This document shows, piece after piece, positions 35,775 to 45,125 of a stretch of DNA of 64,000 bases. The notes beneath the pieces were generated by a model that had not been told where the DNA came from, ran no database searches, and worked only from the letters and a program-made list of their open reading frames with translations. Made by a program: the position numbers and the translations under genes. The DNA comes from Apostichopus japonicus (taxonomy: Eukaryota > Echinodermata > Holothuroidea > Aspidochirotida > Stichopodidae): NCBI RefSeq assembly GCF_037975245.1, contig NC_092577.1, forward strand, positions 33,502,398-33,566,397, written 5' to 3'. Positions within the stretch are counted from its first letter, which is position 1; every line of letters starts with the position of its first letter.

Positions 35775-36545
35775 ACCGGGGAAAACCACTGGGTAAAATC
35801 ACTGAGGAAAAACCACTGGGGGGAAAAAAACAATGGCGAAAATAAAATAATGGCGAAAAAACACTGGCGAAAAAAACACTTGGAAAAAAACGGGGGGAAA
35901 ACACTGGCGTAAAAACACTTGGGAATAAAACATTGGGGCAAAAACACTGGCAAAAAGTAAACACTGGCGAAAAAAAACATTGGGAAAAAAAACACTGGGG
36001 AAAAAAATTTGGGAACAAAAATCAGGGGAAAAACAACATGAAAAAAAAACACGGGAAAAACACTGGGGAAAAACACTGGGGTTAATTACTGGGGTAAAAA
36101 CACTAGAAAAATAACGCTGGGGAAAAACAACACGGGAACAACACTGGGGATAAAAAACGGGGGTAAAATCCCTGGGGAAATTTTTACTGGGGAAAAACAT
36201 TGGCGAAAAATACACTAGCGAAAAATACACTGGCGAAAAAAAAACACTGGGGAAAAAAAAAACACTGGCGAAAAAAAAAACACTGGCGAAAAAACACTGG
36301 CGAAAAAAAAACATTGGCGAAAAAAAAAACACTGGCGAAAAAACACTGGGGGATAAAACGCTGGGGAAAAAATCACTGGGGAAAATAAAAACACTGGGGT
36401 AGAAAAAACACTGGTGAAAATAAAACACTGGCGAAAATAAAACATTGGCGAGAAAAAACACTGGCGAAGAAAAAACACTGTGGAAAAAAAAACACGGGGG
36501 AACAAAACGCTGGGGAAAAAACGCTGGGGAACAAAAACGCTGATT
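35775..36545 (+). repeat. GGGGAAAAACACT / GGCGAAAAAACACT tandem array
   Basis: About 770 bp of units of 14-20 bp built on ACACTGGSGAAAAA, with variable A-run lengths and ATTGGGGAAA variants. The strong A/G strand bias produces a 256-codon minus-strand frame of Phe/Ser/Pro/Val that is not a gene. The same unit occurs in the array at 26,215-26,415. Confidence 0.9.
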
Positions 36546-36773
36546 CATAGCAGACCGCATATCATACATAGCATAATATTCATAGCAAACAGCATAGCTT
36601 GATATCAGTCATAGCAACCACAGACAAATAGTATAATAAACAACGTAATGAGGGATTCAGTGTTTATTTCAAAATGCACAAACAACTTAGTGATTGTATC
36701 TATGTGTGGCATCTTTATTGGATACATTCCCCAAGCCATCATCCCCTATCATTTACATTAGGATAACCCAAGC

Positions 36774-36852
36774 TGTCACCGAGACGACGCTCAATGAAGC
36801 TGAACAAGGTTGTTGTATGTTTTAGCCCATTTATTCACACGCGTGGTTTGAA
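36774..36852 (-). repeat. Inverted 79-bp LTR (U5) terminus replacing the 5' LTR
   Basis: Begins TGTCACCGAGACGACGCTCA and is the perfect reverse complement of 42,263-42,341. It is followed at once by GGTGACA (36,853-36,859), the seven bases that normally end the LTR. The first eight bases, TGTCACCG, resemble the LTR start TGTCATCG. Confidence 0.92.
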
Positions 36853-36859
36853 GGTGACA

Positions 36860-37074
36860 GTGAAAAAATCGTTGGGTATCGACAACCGGAAGTCCTGCAT
36901 ATCCTCACGCCGTCCGGTATCTGGCCGTCGCTTCTTATTCACCTATTCCTGTCGTCTATAAGCCTACCAATTCCTGTCGTACAAAAGCTCACCATCGTAT
37001 TCCAGTGACAGAAATAGTGTACCACGTGCCTGATTCACGTAGCACCAATGTACTCGTCGTCAGCCTGCTGACTC
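36860..37074 (+). other. BEL element 5' leader
   Basis: About 215 bp between the inverted terminus and the Gag-Pol ATG. A tRNA primer-binding site would be expected just after GGTGACA, but I could not assign it to a tRNA. Short repeated words (CCTATTCCTGTCGT, then CCAATTCCTGTCGT) occur at about 36,942-36,980. Confidence 0.5.
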
Positions 37075-40000
37075 ATGGAAGACCTGAAGACTCCCAGGAC
37101 TTCTGCTAAGAGGGCTGTTACGACGCAGATTAATCGTGTCAGGCAGTATATCGCGGAAGGTAACGTGGACATTAACAGTCATGTAATTTTATTGAAAGAT
37201 CTTTTCGAAGTGTTTACGTTGGCTCACGACAAGTACCACGAGACGCTTACTGATGAGAAGGATGTTGACGAGAGCGACGACTATTTCTGTGACAAGCAGA
37301 AAGATTACATTTCCGCTTTAAATCTAGTTAAAGATGCATTGAATTCTGCTGAAGTAAAACGTGAGGATCAATCCCTTAAGGATAATCCAAATGCAGATTT
37401 ATCTCGTAAAGAATTTCTACATTTATTGAATTTACCTAAGGTAGAGCTGCAAATATTTCATGGTAACCCATTACATTATCATCAATTCATCAGGGCTTTC
37501 GAGGCCAATGTTGATAGGGTATGTGACGACAACGATTTAAAGTTGTCTAGGTTAATGCAGTATACGTCGGGCTCTGCTAAAGAGGCCATTAGGAGTTGCC
37601 AGTTAGTTGGAGGTAGTAGCGGTTATGCTAAAGCCATTTCCATATTAGAAAACCGGTTTGGAAACTCGCACCTAGTCACTGAGCGTTTAATACGCGAGTT
37701 AAGATTTGGTAAACAAGTTAGACTGCCGCAAGACATACAACAGTTAGCTGATGATATGCAAAATGCATTCCTTGTACTTTCAGAGTTAAAAACTTTGAAG
37801 GAGGTTGATTCTCAAGCAGTCTTAATCGAAATAGTTGCCAGGTTTCCAAACTATGTGCAGTTGAGATGGAAAAAATATGCATTGAAGGCCAAACGGGCCG
37901 ATGGTTTTTATCCAGGGTTTAAAGAATTCATTGAATTCGCAGGTGAAATCGCCAGTGAGGTAAATGACCCAGTTTATGGCGACGTGTATCTCAAGCGTTC
38001 AGATAAGTGTAAACGTGAACAAAGGAGTACTTCTAGCAGCTATTCTATCTCTTTGTCTAAGTCCAATACGTGTACTGGTGAAGGTGCCCAGGCAGCAAAA
38101 CCTGGAATGTACGCTAGGGCTGAACCTCCTTGTGTACTATGTGAACAATCACACCGTCTGTGGCATTGTGATAAGTTTAAACAATTGCGTCCTAGAGAGA
38201 GATTGACTGTTGTAATTAAGCATAAGTTGTGTCATAACTGCCTTCGTGCCTCTCATAACACTAGTGATTGTGGCAAGCGCTCTGTTTGTAGTGTGCGAGG
38301 TTGTGGTAGGAAACATACCATGTACATTCATTGTGATGATAATACTGTAAATTCTTCACCTGATATTGAGGTTTCTAATGCTAGCTTCTCTCGTAGCAAA
38401 AGTACACATATGCCTTTAGTTCAGGCCACCGTGAACAGTTTGTGTGACGCATTTGTATTGTTAGATGGTGCATCCAGCAATTCCTTTTGTTCCCGTGCAT
38501 TGGTCAACCAATTAGGAATCACTGGTAACTCTTATCAATTTGAGCTTAGAACGTTGAACTCGTCAGGTATTCAGCAATCCGAGATGGTAGACCTGTCTTT
38601 GTCTTCTAAATCGGGTGAAATCTTAAAATTATCTGCCGTTTTCGTAGTTGACGAAATACCAGTTAAGAATTCTATGGTCGATCTGGAATGTTATTCCCAT
38701 CTTAGTGGTATCGGTCCCCTACCTGCTTATCAAAGTACTGATATCACAGTAGACATTCTCGTAGGTCAAGATAATTCTGAGGCACTTGTGCCATTGGAGG
38801 TTAGGCGGGGTGCTCCAGGGGAGCTCTTTGCGGTACGTTACATGTTTGGTTGGAGTCTTAATGGACAATCTCCCATTAGCCTCCCGAGTCGTGAGATAAT
38901 TTCAAATTTTATATCTACTTCGACTATTCAGACTGATGTTTCTCGTTTGTGGGAAATAGAGAATGCGGGGTTGGATCTCCCGTCTTGGTCATACGAGGAC
39001 AAGTTGGTGATATCTTTGTGGGACAAAGAGCACAGGAAAGTGGATGGTCACCATGAACTTCCTATTCCTTGGAGGGACAGGTCGGAGACCCTCCCAAATA
39101 ATTTTGTTGTTGCCAAAACTAGGTTAGACTCGTTGTACAAGAAACTTGTTAGGAACGGCTCTTATGATAGGTATAACGCTGAGATTGTGAAACTTGTAGA
39201 TAACTGTTATGCAGAGGCAGTACCAGATTCAGAGTTGTTCATGGTAGACAGGATATGGTATTTACCCCATCATGCTGTAGTGTCAGAGAAGAAACCAGAC
39301 AAACTTAGGGTAGTTTTCGATTGCGCTAGTAACTTCAAAGGCAAGTCTTTGAATGATCGTTGTATGCAGGGTCCCGACATGATTAATAAGCTTCTGCCGG
39401 TCCTGTTGAGATTTCGGCAACATAGTATAGCAGTTCAAGCAGACATTGAAGCTATGTATAATCAAGTTAGGATCCCAGCTAGGGATAGAGATGCCCTACG
39501 ATTCCTATGGTACATTAATGGTAAATTAAGATACCTTCGTATGACGTCACATTTGTTTGGAGGGGTGTGGTGTGCGGCTAGCTCCGCCTATGCTCTCAGG
39601 CGTACAATTACTGATCTGCCGAGTGTGATTCCGCTTGTTAAGTATGCGGTTGAAAGATCGTTTTATGTAGATGATTGTCTTAGTTCTGTGTCGAGTAAAT
39701 CAGATGCTGAGATCATTATTAGGGAAATCCCCAAGGCCCTGAAAAGTGGAGGGTTTAAGTTAACTAAGTTTGTAGTCAATGATTTCAGATTGCTAGCTGA
39801 AGTGTCCGTGGAATGTAGGGCTAAGGAAGTTCTAGATTTTAGTACTAGTAGTGAAAGCAGGGCTTTAGGTATTAAGTGGATGGTTTCGCGCGATGAGTTC
39901 TTCTTCGCACTGGAGAAAGATTTTGGTGGCTTGTTAACCAGGAGGAGAATGCTTAGTATAGTTTCGTCAATTTTCGATCCGCTAGGCTTGATAAGTCCTG

Positions 40001-41187
40001 TAGTCCTTTCAGGCAAGCTCCTTTTCCAGGAAGCTACAGCCCGTGGGTTGTCGTGGGATGAGGAGATACCCCCTGATATTGTAAGGGCTTGGGACACCTG
40101 GGCCCAGTCGATGTCTTCTGTTAGTCGTTTGAGGGTACCTCGTTGTATAAAGCCTTGTTCCTTTGATGATGCATTCATCGACCTTCACCATTTTTCAGAT
40201 GCTAGCTCTAAAGGTTATGGCTGTTGCTGTTATGTACGCTGTGTAAATAGGAAAGGGGAAATTCATGTACAGTTAGTCATGAGTAAGAGTAAAGTTGCTC
40301 CTTTAAAGCTACGTACTATACCTCGTTTGGAGCTGCAAGCTGCTGTATTAGCCGTAAAAGTTGATTCTTTGTTGAGAAGGGAGTTAGCTCTTGAATTTGC
40401 TAAGTCGTATTTTTGGACAGACTCGGAAGTTGTCTTGAAGTATATTCACAATGATAGCAGAAGATTCCATGTTTTCGTTGGCAATAGGGTTAGTCTTATC
40501 AGGGAGTTCAGTGACCCGCAACAGTGGTTCCATATTGAAACTAAAGCTAACCCAGCTGATCTAGTTACTAGAAATTGTTCCTTCTCAAAGTTTAATAGTA
40601 GTAAATGGTTTAACGGTCCTGACAAATTGGGTCGGTACAAGAACGATTGGCAAACTGCTAAACTTAATTCGCTCGTCTTAACGGATGACGATCCTGAAGT
40701 CAAAGAGACGGACGTCACTGTGGGTTATACGACTGTTGCTGGTCATGTGTCCCCTCCTGGGTTAAGTGATGTTGGAGATTCAGATGAGCCATTATATAGG
40801 ATCATGAATCATTGTTCTTCATGGTTTAAAATGAAGAGAGGTTTAGCGTGGCTCTTGCGTCTTGTGCGATTTTTTAAGGGGCAGAAACCTTTGGGCAGAT
40901 TATCTGTCCAAGAAGTTCGTCGTGCAGGAGATATCCTCCTCCGTAAGAGTCAGTCTTCTAGTTTCTGTTCTGAGTTAGAAAGGTTAAGTCAGGGTAAGGC
41001 TGTCAGAGCATCTAGTTTCCTTAAAACGTTAACTCCGTTTCTAGATGGTGAAGGGCTTCTCAGGGTAGGTGGCCGTTTGAAAGAGTTTGACAGCAAACAC
41101 CCGTGTATAATATCTGGTAAACATCCTATTGCTGAGTCTATTGGGACGCACACAGTATCGCCCATGTTGGTATTGAGTGGGTGCTAA
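37075..41187 (+). CDS. BEL/Pao Gag-Pol polyprotein, integrase truncated
   Basis: A 1370-codon frame. Gag-like region with a DUF1759-type segment (about residues 100-300). Zinc knuckles begin at C353 (CVLCEQSHRLWHC), with further Cys/His pairs to about 425. DUF1758-type aspartic protease at about 450-620; its active-site stretch reads LLDGASSNSF, a variation on the usual Asp-x-Gly core. Reverse transcriptase at about 720-900 carries YVDD (Y864-D867). RNase H-like domain at about 1035-1180, with an Asp at 1042 in HHFSDASSKGYG. The frame enters the integrase N-terminal region and stops. Family integrases continue for several hundred residues with a DDE core, which is missing here, so the element is defective. 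Reverse transcription functions appear open; integration would have needed help in trans. Confidence 0.92.
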   Translation: MEDLKTPRTSAKRAVTTQINRVRQYIAEGNVDINSHVILLKDLFEVFTLAHDKYHETLTDEKDVDESDDYFCDKQKDYISALNLVKDALNSAEVKREDQSLKDNPNADLSRKEFLHLLNLPKVELQIFHGNPLHYHQFIRAFEANVDRVCDDNDLKLSRLMQYTSGSAKEAIRSCQLVGGSSGYAKAISILENRFGNSHLVTERLIRELRFGKQVRLPQDIQQLADDMQNAFLVLSELKTLKEVDSQAVLIEIVARFPNYVQLRWKKYALKAKRADGFYPGFKEFIEFAGEIASEVNDPVYGDVYLKRSDKCKREQRSTSSSYSISLSKSNTCTGEGAQAAKPGMYARAEPPCVLCEQSHRLWHCDKFKQLRPRERLTVVIKHKLCHNCLRASHNTSDCGKRSVCSVRGCGRKHTMYIHCDDNTVNSSPDIEVSNASFSRSKSTHMPLVQATVNSLCDAFVLLDGASSNSFCSRALVNQLGITGNSYQFELRTLNSSGIQQSEMVDLSLSSKSGEILKLSAVFVVDEIPVKNSMVDLECYSHLSGIGPLPAYQSTDITVDILVGQDNSEALVPLEVRRGAPGELFAVRYMFGWSLNGQSPISLPSREIISNFISTSTIQTDVSRLWEIENAGLDLPSWSYEDKLVISLWDKEHRKVDGHHELPIPWRDRSETLPNNFVVAKTRLDSLYKKLVRNGSYDRYNAEIVKLVDNCYAEAVPDSELFMVDRIWYLPHHAVVSEKKPDKLRVVFDCASNFKGKSLNDRCMQGPDMINKLLPVLLRFRQHSIAVQADIEAMYNQVRIPARDRDALRFLWYINGKLRYLRMTSHLFGGVWCAASSAYALRRTITDLPSVIPLVKYAVERSFYVDDCLSSVSSKSDAEIIIREIPKALKSGGFKLTKFVVNDFRLLAEVSVECRAKEVLDFSTSSESRALGIKWMVSRDEFFFALEKDFGGLLTRRRMLSIVSSIFDPLGLISPVVLSGKLLFQEATARGLSWDEEIPPDIVRAWDTWAQSMSSVSRLRVPRCIKPCSFDDAFIDLHHFSDASSKGYGCCCYVRCVNRKGEIHVQLVMSKSKVAPLKLRTIPRLELQAAVLAVKVDSLLRRELALEFAKSYFWTDSEVVLKYIHNDSRRFHVFVGNRVSLIREFSDPQQWFHIETKANPADLVTRNCSFSKFNSSKWFNGPDKLGRYKNDWQTAKLNSLVLTDDDPEVKETDVTVGYTTVAGHVSPPGLSDVGDSDEPLYRIMNHCSSWFKMKRGLAWLLRLVRFFKGQKPLGRLSVQEVRRAGDILLRKSQSSSFCSELERLSQGKAVRASSFLKTLTPFLDGEGLLRVGGRLKEFDSKHPCIISGKHPIAESIGTHTVSPMLVLSGC

Positions 41188-41467
41188 GTATTGTAAGGAA
41201 GGTTTTTTGGGTTACTAAGGGAAAGTCGCTGGTCAAGAAGATTGTTTTACTTGAATCAGCACTCTCATCTTCCTAAGTGTTTACACGCATTATCGTTGAA
41301 ATTCCATGTTATATAGTTGTGTATTATCTTCGCTATTGAGCTGTCAGGTGTGTCAGGCTTTGTGGTTGTTTATTTGATTGCTAAAGCTGTTATGGAATTT
41401 AATGTACATCGATGGGGTGGTTGTTGGTATTGTTATACTTGAATATGACGTATTCCAGTGGGGGGAG
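41188..41467 (+). pseudogene. Integrase remnant and polypurine tract
   Basis: After the stop at 41,185-41,187, the integrase zinc-binding region continues in a different frame for about 40 codons (to about 41,276). The DDE catalytic core that should follow is absent. The short remnant ends in KKIVLLESA, which resembles the usual C-terminal tail of BEL Pol, so an internal deletion plus a frameshift is likely. A G-rich polypurine tract ends at 41,467. No env-like frame is present. Confidence 0.7.
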
Positions 41468-42341
41468 TGTCATCGTTGCCGATGTGTGATATTTGCTTAG
41501 CGTGACCAAATGGAAATTTCCGCTTGGTCGAGGTCGGGCAGAGGTCAATACTGCCCATTTACTAGTTGCCTTTCTTATCCACCTCGATTTGCATACTTAT
41601 GTAATCGATGCACAATTACGTAATCGATGTATACTTGCGTATTTTGAAGTGCACATGCTTCATTCCTCTCCTGGCTCAGAGAGGCGTCGCATGTGTTCCT
41701 GTAGCACTGTTCCTTAGTATGTAAGTATTCTAATTGTTTCATATAAGTATTAAGGGGCTCGATATTGTAATTGTATATCTCTTTTAATATCGCATTATAG
41801 ATATTTGCCTTTTTACTGTGTATTTGTTGTTTGCTTATTTGTAAGAGTATCTGGAATAGAATATATCGCCAGAGGTTATTACTTTGTTGGTGTTCTGTAC
41901 ATTCTCCAGAAAGCCGCCGTTAACCCCAGAAAGCCGCCGTTAACCCCAGAAAGCCGCCGTTAATCCCTGTAAACCCCTGTACACCGCAGTTTGTCGTGCT
42001 GTTGGTTTTGCCCGGTAACGATTGTAAGTTAATTATAAAGAATGTAATTGTCGCCAATCTTTCTCTATGTCTTGTTTCATGTTACCAAATGTTATTTGTT
42101 ATACTTCTTCCTTTTTGTGCATTGTTTTATAAGGAGAAATATAATGCATTATTATGTTATTATTATGTTATTATTGATTTGTTCAATTCATGTGTTTATT
42201 TCACCAACGTTTGTATATTGATGTATTGATATCTTTACTTTCTAGTTTTCACCGTGGTCTTGTTCAAACCACGCGTGTGAATAAATGGGCTAAAACATAC
42301 AACAACCTTGTTCAGCTTCATTGAGCGTCGTCTCGGTGACA
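41468..42341 (+). repeat. 3' LTR of the BEL element (874 bp)
   Basis: Starts TGTCATCGTTGCCGATG directly after the polypurine tract and ends CGTCTCGGTGACA before the CAAGC duplication. An AATAAA at 42,280-42,285 is suitably placed for R-region polyadenylation. Three tandem copies of CCAGAAAGCCGCCGTTAAYC lie at about 41,908-41,970. Confidence 0.85.
41908..41970 (+). repeat. 20-bp triplicate inside the BEL LTR
   Basis: Three consecutive near-identical copies of CCAGAAAGCCGCCGTTAAYC in the U3 part of the LTR, where enhancer-type tandem repeats are common in LTR elements. A regulatory role is inference. Confidence 0.8.
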
Positions 42342-42442
42342 CAAGCCCTGCTTCTACTCCCCCACCCCCCCCCCCCCCCACCCACTTTAATAATGAACCA
42401 TGATAACAAAACATATGATAACAACACAGTTTCTGTGGTTAG

Positions 42443-42675
42443 ATGGATATTACTTTAAAATTAAAATTACGCAATGATGTAAACAATACTGCTACTGCTA
42501 AACCAGTAGGAAGGCCCGTGACTACCTTGCTTGGAAAACTAAAGTCGCAATTTAAGGACATTAATATTAACAATTTCGAAGAAGCAATAAACCTTGCGCA
42601 AGATCGTGATACGTGGCGGAGGTTAATCACTGAGCATGTCGGATAGACGAGACTCAACTTACTACTACTACTATG
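42443..42675 (+). mobile_element. 5'-truncated non-LTR retrotransposon (LINE) tail
   Basis: A 67-codon frame contains KPVGRPVTTLLGKLKSQF and ends AINLAQDRDTWRRLITEHVG. The GRP...LAQDRxxWRR arrangement matches the extreme C terminus of RTE-like and related endonuclease-reverse transcriptases. After the stop the sequence ends in a short (ACT)n tail at about 42,658-42,671. Everything upstream of the last tens of residues is missing. Confidence 0.7.
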
Positions 42676-43190
42676 TAAACAATGATCAGATACTCATTAA
42701 GCTGCTAGTTACTTCCATTACCATCAGATTGGCAGCCCCTTTAACTGGAAAATTAAAACCTTTGGTCCTTCATGTGGAATAGTATAAACTAGACGAAAAA
42801 CAAAACTTAATCACTATGTTTTGCATCGTCTTTAAAGGAGACAAAACCATAACCACTATCACCATTAGTCTGTGTGATAGAGATTTATGTCATGAAAACA
42901 TCCTCAAACAGCTAAGCAAAACTCTTCCATTTGGTGGGAGATCACAGATTTAATGTTCTTTCCCACGCAAGGCTGATGACTTGATCAAGTTTAATATGAC
43001 ATCATCATCGAGTCACATGGTCATCATTTTACCTCAAGTGTTTCTTATATTTAAAACAATGTTAATTTTCTGTAACGGAGGTCAGGTTTTTTCTTCCAAT
43101 TCTTCAGTTACGATTTTGAAGTTCGTAACATGGACTATAATGATGAACAGTGGTTACATTGCCGACACCGTTAATATTTTTAAGTTGAAA
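42676..43190. other. Intergenic sequence
   Basis: About 500 bp. The stretch 42,900-42,950 resembles 2,180-2,222. No gene recognised. Confidence 0.4.
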
Positions 43191-43560
43191 ATATGAGAAG
43201 ATTAGTGTTTTGTGACTGGAAGAGTCAGAATATATGCCAAGTCTGGGTTCAAATCCAGGTGGAGCCTTTAATTTTCTGCTCTTTTCACCCTTCAATTCTA
43301 AGGTTCAAATATTAGAAACGAGCATCATTTCTCAACAGTTACTGTGGCGCAGTTGGTAGTGTTCTGTAACCAGATAAATGCCATGTATGGGGTTCAAATC
43401 CAAGTAGAGCCTTTTAATTTTTTGTTCTGTTGAGAAGGTGGAAGTATATAAGTGAAAATCGAAGTTTATCCAAAGGAACCAAAATGGTGTAAAGGGCAGC
43501 TCAGTTGTCAGTGAACCATTGATCTCATGACAGTCTGGGTTCAAGTCCTGGGTGAGAAAT
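43191..43560 (+). repeat. Array of tRNA-like (SINE-type) units
   Basis: Box B-like GGTTCAAATCC occurs at about 43,249 and 43,391, with GGTTCAAGTCC at about 43,528. The middle unit also has box A TGGCGCAGTTGG (43,344-43,355) at tRNA-like spacing. Both of the first two units continue into AGCCTTTTAATTTTYTG, so they are tandem copies. They lack paired acceptor stems, so they are not called tRNA genes. Confidence 0.65.
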
Positions 43561-43574
43561 CACTGCAAAAGGAC

Positions 43575-43690
43575 TCTCCTGGGTTGGATGGATGGCTAAG
43601 ATGGTGGGTTCCCAAGCGGCCTAGGTGGGTTGCACGGCTCCCCCCTTGACAAGGTTCCCAATCGGCCTAGGTGGGTTGCGCGGCATCCCT
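43575..43690 (+). repeat. Two-copy repeat with GGCCTAGGTGGGTTGC
   Basis: TTCCCAAKCGGCCTAGGTGG followed by GTTGCRCGGC occurs twice about 54 bp apart. A further tRNA-like segment (TGGTCTAGTGG, then GGTTCTGTCCC) follows at about 43,797-43,860. Confidence 0.65.
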
Positions 43691-44179
43691 CACCCTAACA
43701 ATATCCCCCCCCCCCAAGGTAAAAAAAAATGTATTAAGTCCCCACAACCTGATCTTTAAATATTTCTAAGGCTAGATGATTCAGTGTGACACCTAATGGT
43801 CTAGTGGAAGAGAGAAACTTTTTGCAACAAGAGGTCTCTGGTTCTGTCCCAACTGTAAACTGCTTTTTAGGCAAAATTTTCACTTTGTAGGAGACAAATA
43901 AATGAATTAAAGCCGCCTTTTATGTCTTTCCTGTGTTACATAATTCCAGATGTTTATTCCTCGTATCACCATCCTCTCCGCCTACACGAGGGGGCAATTA
44001 CACAATCATGCTAACAATCCTAGTACCTGTTTGACTACTTCAAAGAAATCACACTACATCTGTTGGTAAAAATGCTCATTTTATTCAAAATTGTGTACCC
44101 TTTCTTGATGTGGTATTTAAAATCAATGCTTTCATGATAAACAAATATCAAAAACACACACCATGTAATGAAGTTCATT

Positions 44180-44660
44180 GAAGCTGCATTTGTTGAGCTA
44201 TCGTTATGTACATTTTTGTTTATAACCTTTGTTGACATTCAGATCCTTCAGAACTCAACAAGGTGGATTCACATACCCATGTATAAAGTTCATCCAGCTT
44301 TTACTTTTGAAGTTATCATGTTTACAGGGTTTCAAACTTTGACCTCTGTTGACCTCAAATAACACTTGACCTCTGCAGACAGCAATAGGAGTCTTGCATA
44401 AGGTGGATCTACATACCAAGTATGAAGTCCATACAAGCCTTCCATCTGTAGTTATCAAGTTTAGAATGTTTTGAAAGTTTGTCCTCTGTTGACATCAAGT
44501 GACCTTTGACCTCCAAAGGAAACAAAATGCATCTTAAAACATAATAAGGTGCATCAGCTTCACCATGTATGAACTTTATTGAAGTTTCACTTTGGAGTTA
44601 TCATGCTTTGACCTATGTTGATCTCAAATGACCATTTGACCTATATGAAAGACAATAGTG
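44180..44660 (+). repeat. Diverged GACCTCTGTTGACCTCAAAT repeats
   Basis: About four diverged units of 110-120 bp with TTTGACCTCTGTTGACCTCA followed by AAGTATGAAGTTCATC-like ends. The latter is the unit of the satellite that follows. A related stretch lies in IRS intron 3 at about 15,260. Confidence 0.7.
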
Positions 44661-44689
44661 TTCTTTTTACTCACGTAGGTGGATCCACA

Positions 44690-45125
44690 TTACCAAGTAT
44701 GAACTATGAAGTTCATCCAAGCTCATTACCACGTATGAACTATAAAGTTCACCCAAACTCATGACCCAAGTATGAACTATGAAGTTTATCCAAGCTCATG
44801 ACCCAAGTATGAACTATGAAGTTCATCCAAGCTCATTACCCAAGTATGAACTATAAAGTTCATCCAAGCTCATTACCCAAGTATGAACTATGAAGTTCAT
44901 CCAAGCTCATGACCCAAGTATGAACTATAAAGTTCATTCAAGCTCATTACCCAAGTATGAACTAATGAAGTTCATCCAAGCTCATGACCCAAGTATGAAC
45001 TATAAAAGTTCATCCAAGCTCATGACCCAAGTATGAACTATGAAGTTCATCCAAGCTCATTACCCATGTATGAACTATAAAGTTCATCCAAGCTTATCAC
45101 CAATATGAACTATGAAGTTCATCCA
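44690..45125 (+). repeat. 38-bp satellite CCAAGTATGAACTATGAAGT
   Basis: About eleven copies of a unit reading AAGTATGAACTATRAAGTTC, then ATCCAAGCTCATKACCC. Apparently amplified from the end of the preceding diverged repeats. Confidence 0.9.

Larger units (their letters stand above)
36774..42341 (+). mobile_element. BEL/Pao LTR retrotransposon with inverted U5 ends
   Basis: Seen: CAAGC flanks both edges (36,769-36,773 and 42,342-42,346). The first 79 bp are an exact reverse complement of the last 79 bp (42,263-42,341). A single Gag-Pol frame is at 37,075-41,187. A G-rich polypurine tract (GGGGGGAG) ends at 41,467, followed by one LTR (41,468-42,341). There is no direct-repeat 5' LTR. Family knowledge: BEL/Pao elements have direct LTRs with TG...CA ends and 4-6-bp target duplications. 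Inference: this copy was inserted from an aberrant cDNA whose two ends were both U5. Confidence 0.88.

Noticed and set aside
35799-36569. 256-codon minus-strand open frame
   Set aside because: It lies entirely in the ACACTGGSGAAAAA tandem array; the Phe/Ser/Pro/Val composition follows from the A/G strand bias and there is no start context or homology.
36774-42341. DIRS-type or DNA transposon because of inverted ends
   Set aside because: The coding frame is clearly BEL/Pao Gag-Pol with YVDD reverse transcriptase, there is no tyrosine recombinase, and a polypurine tract and one LTR are present.
43191-43410. Functional tRNA genes
   Set aside because: Box A and box B are present, but acceptor and anticodon stems do not pair convincingly; better explained as SINE units.
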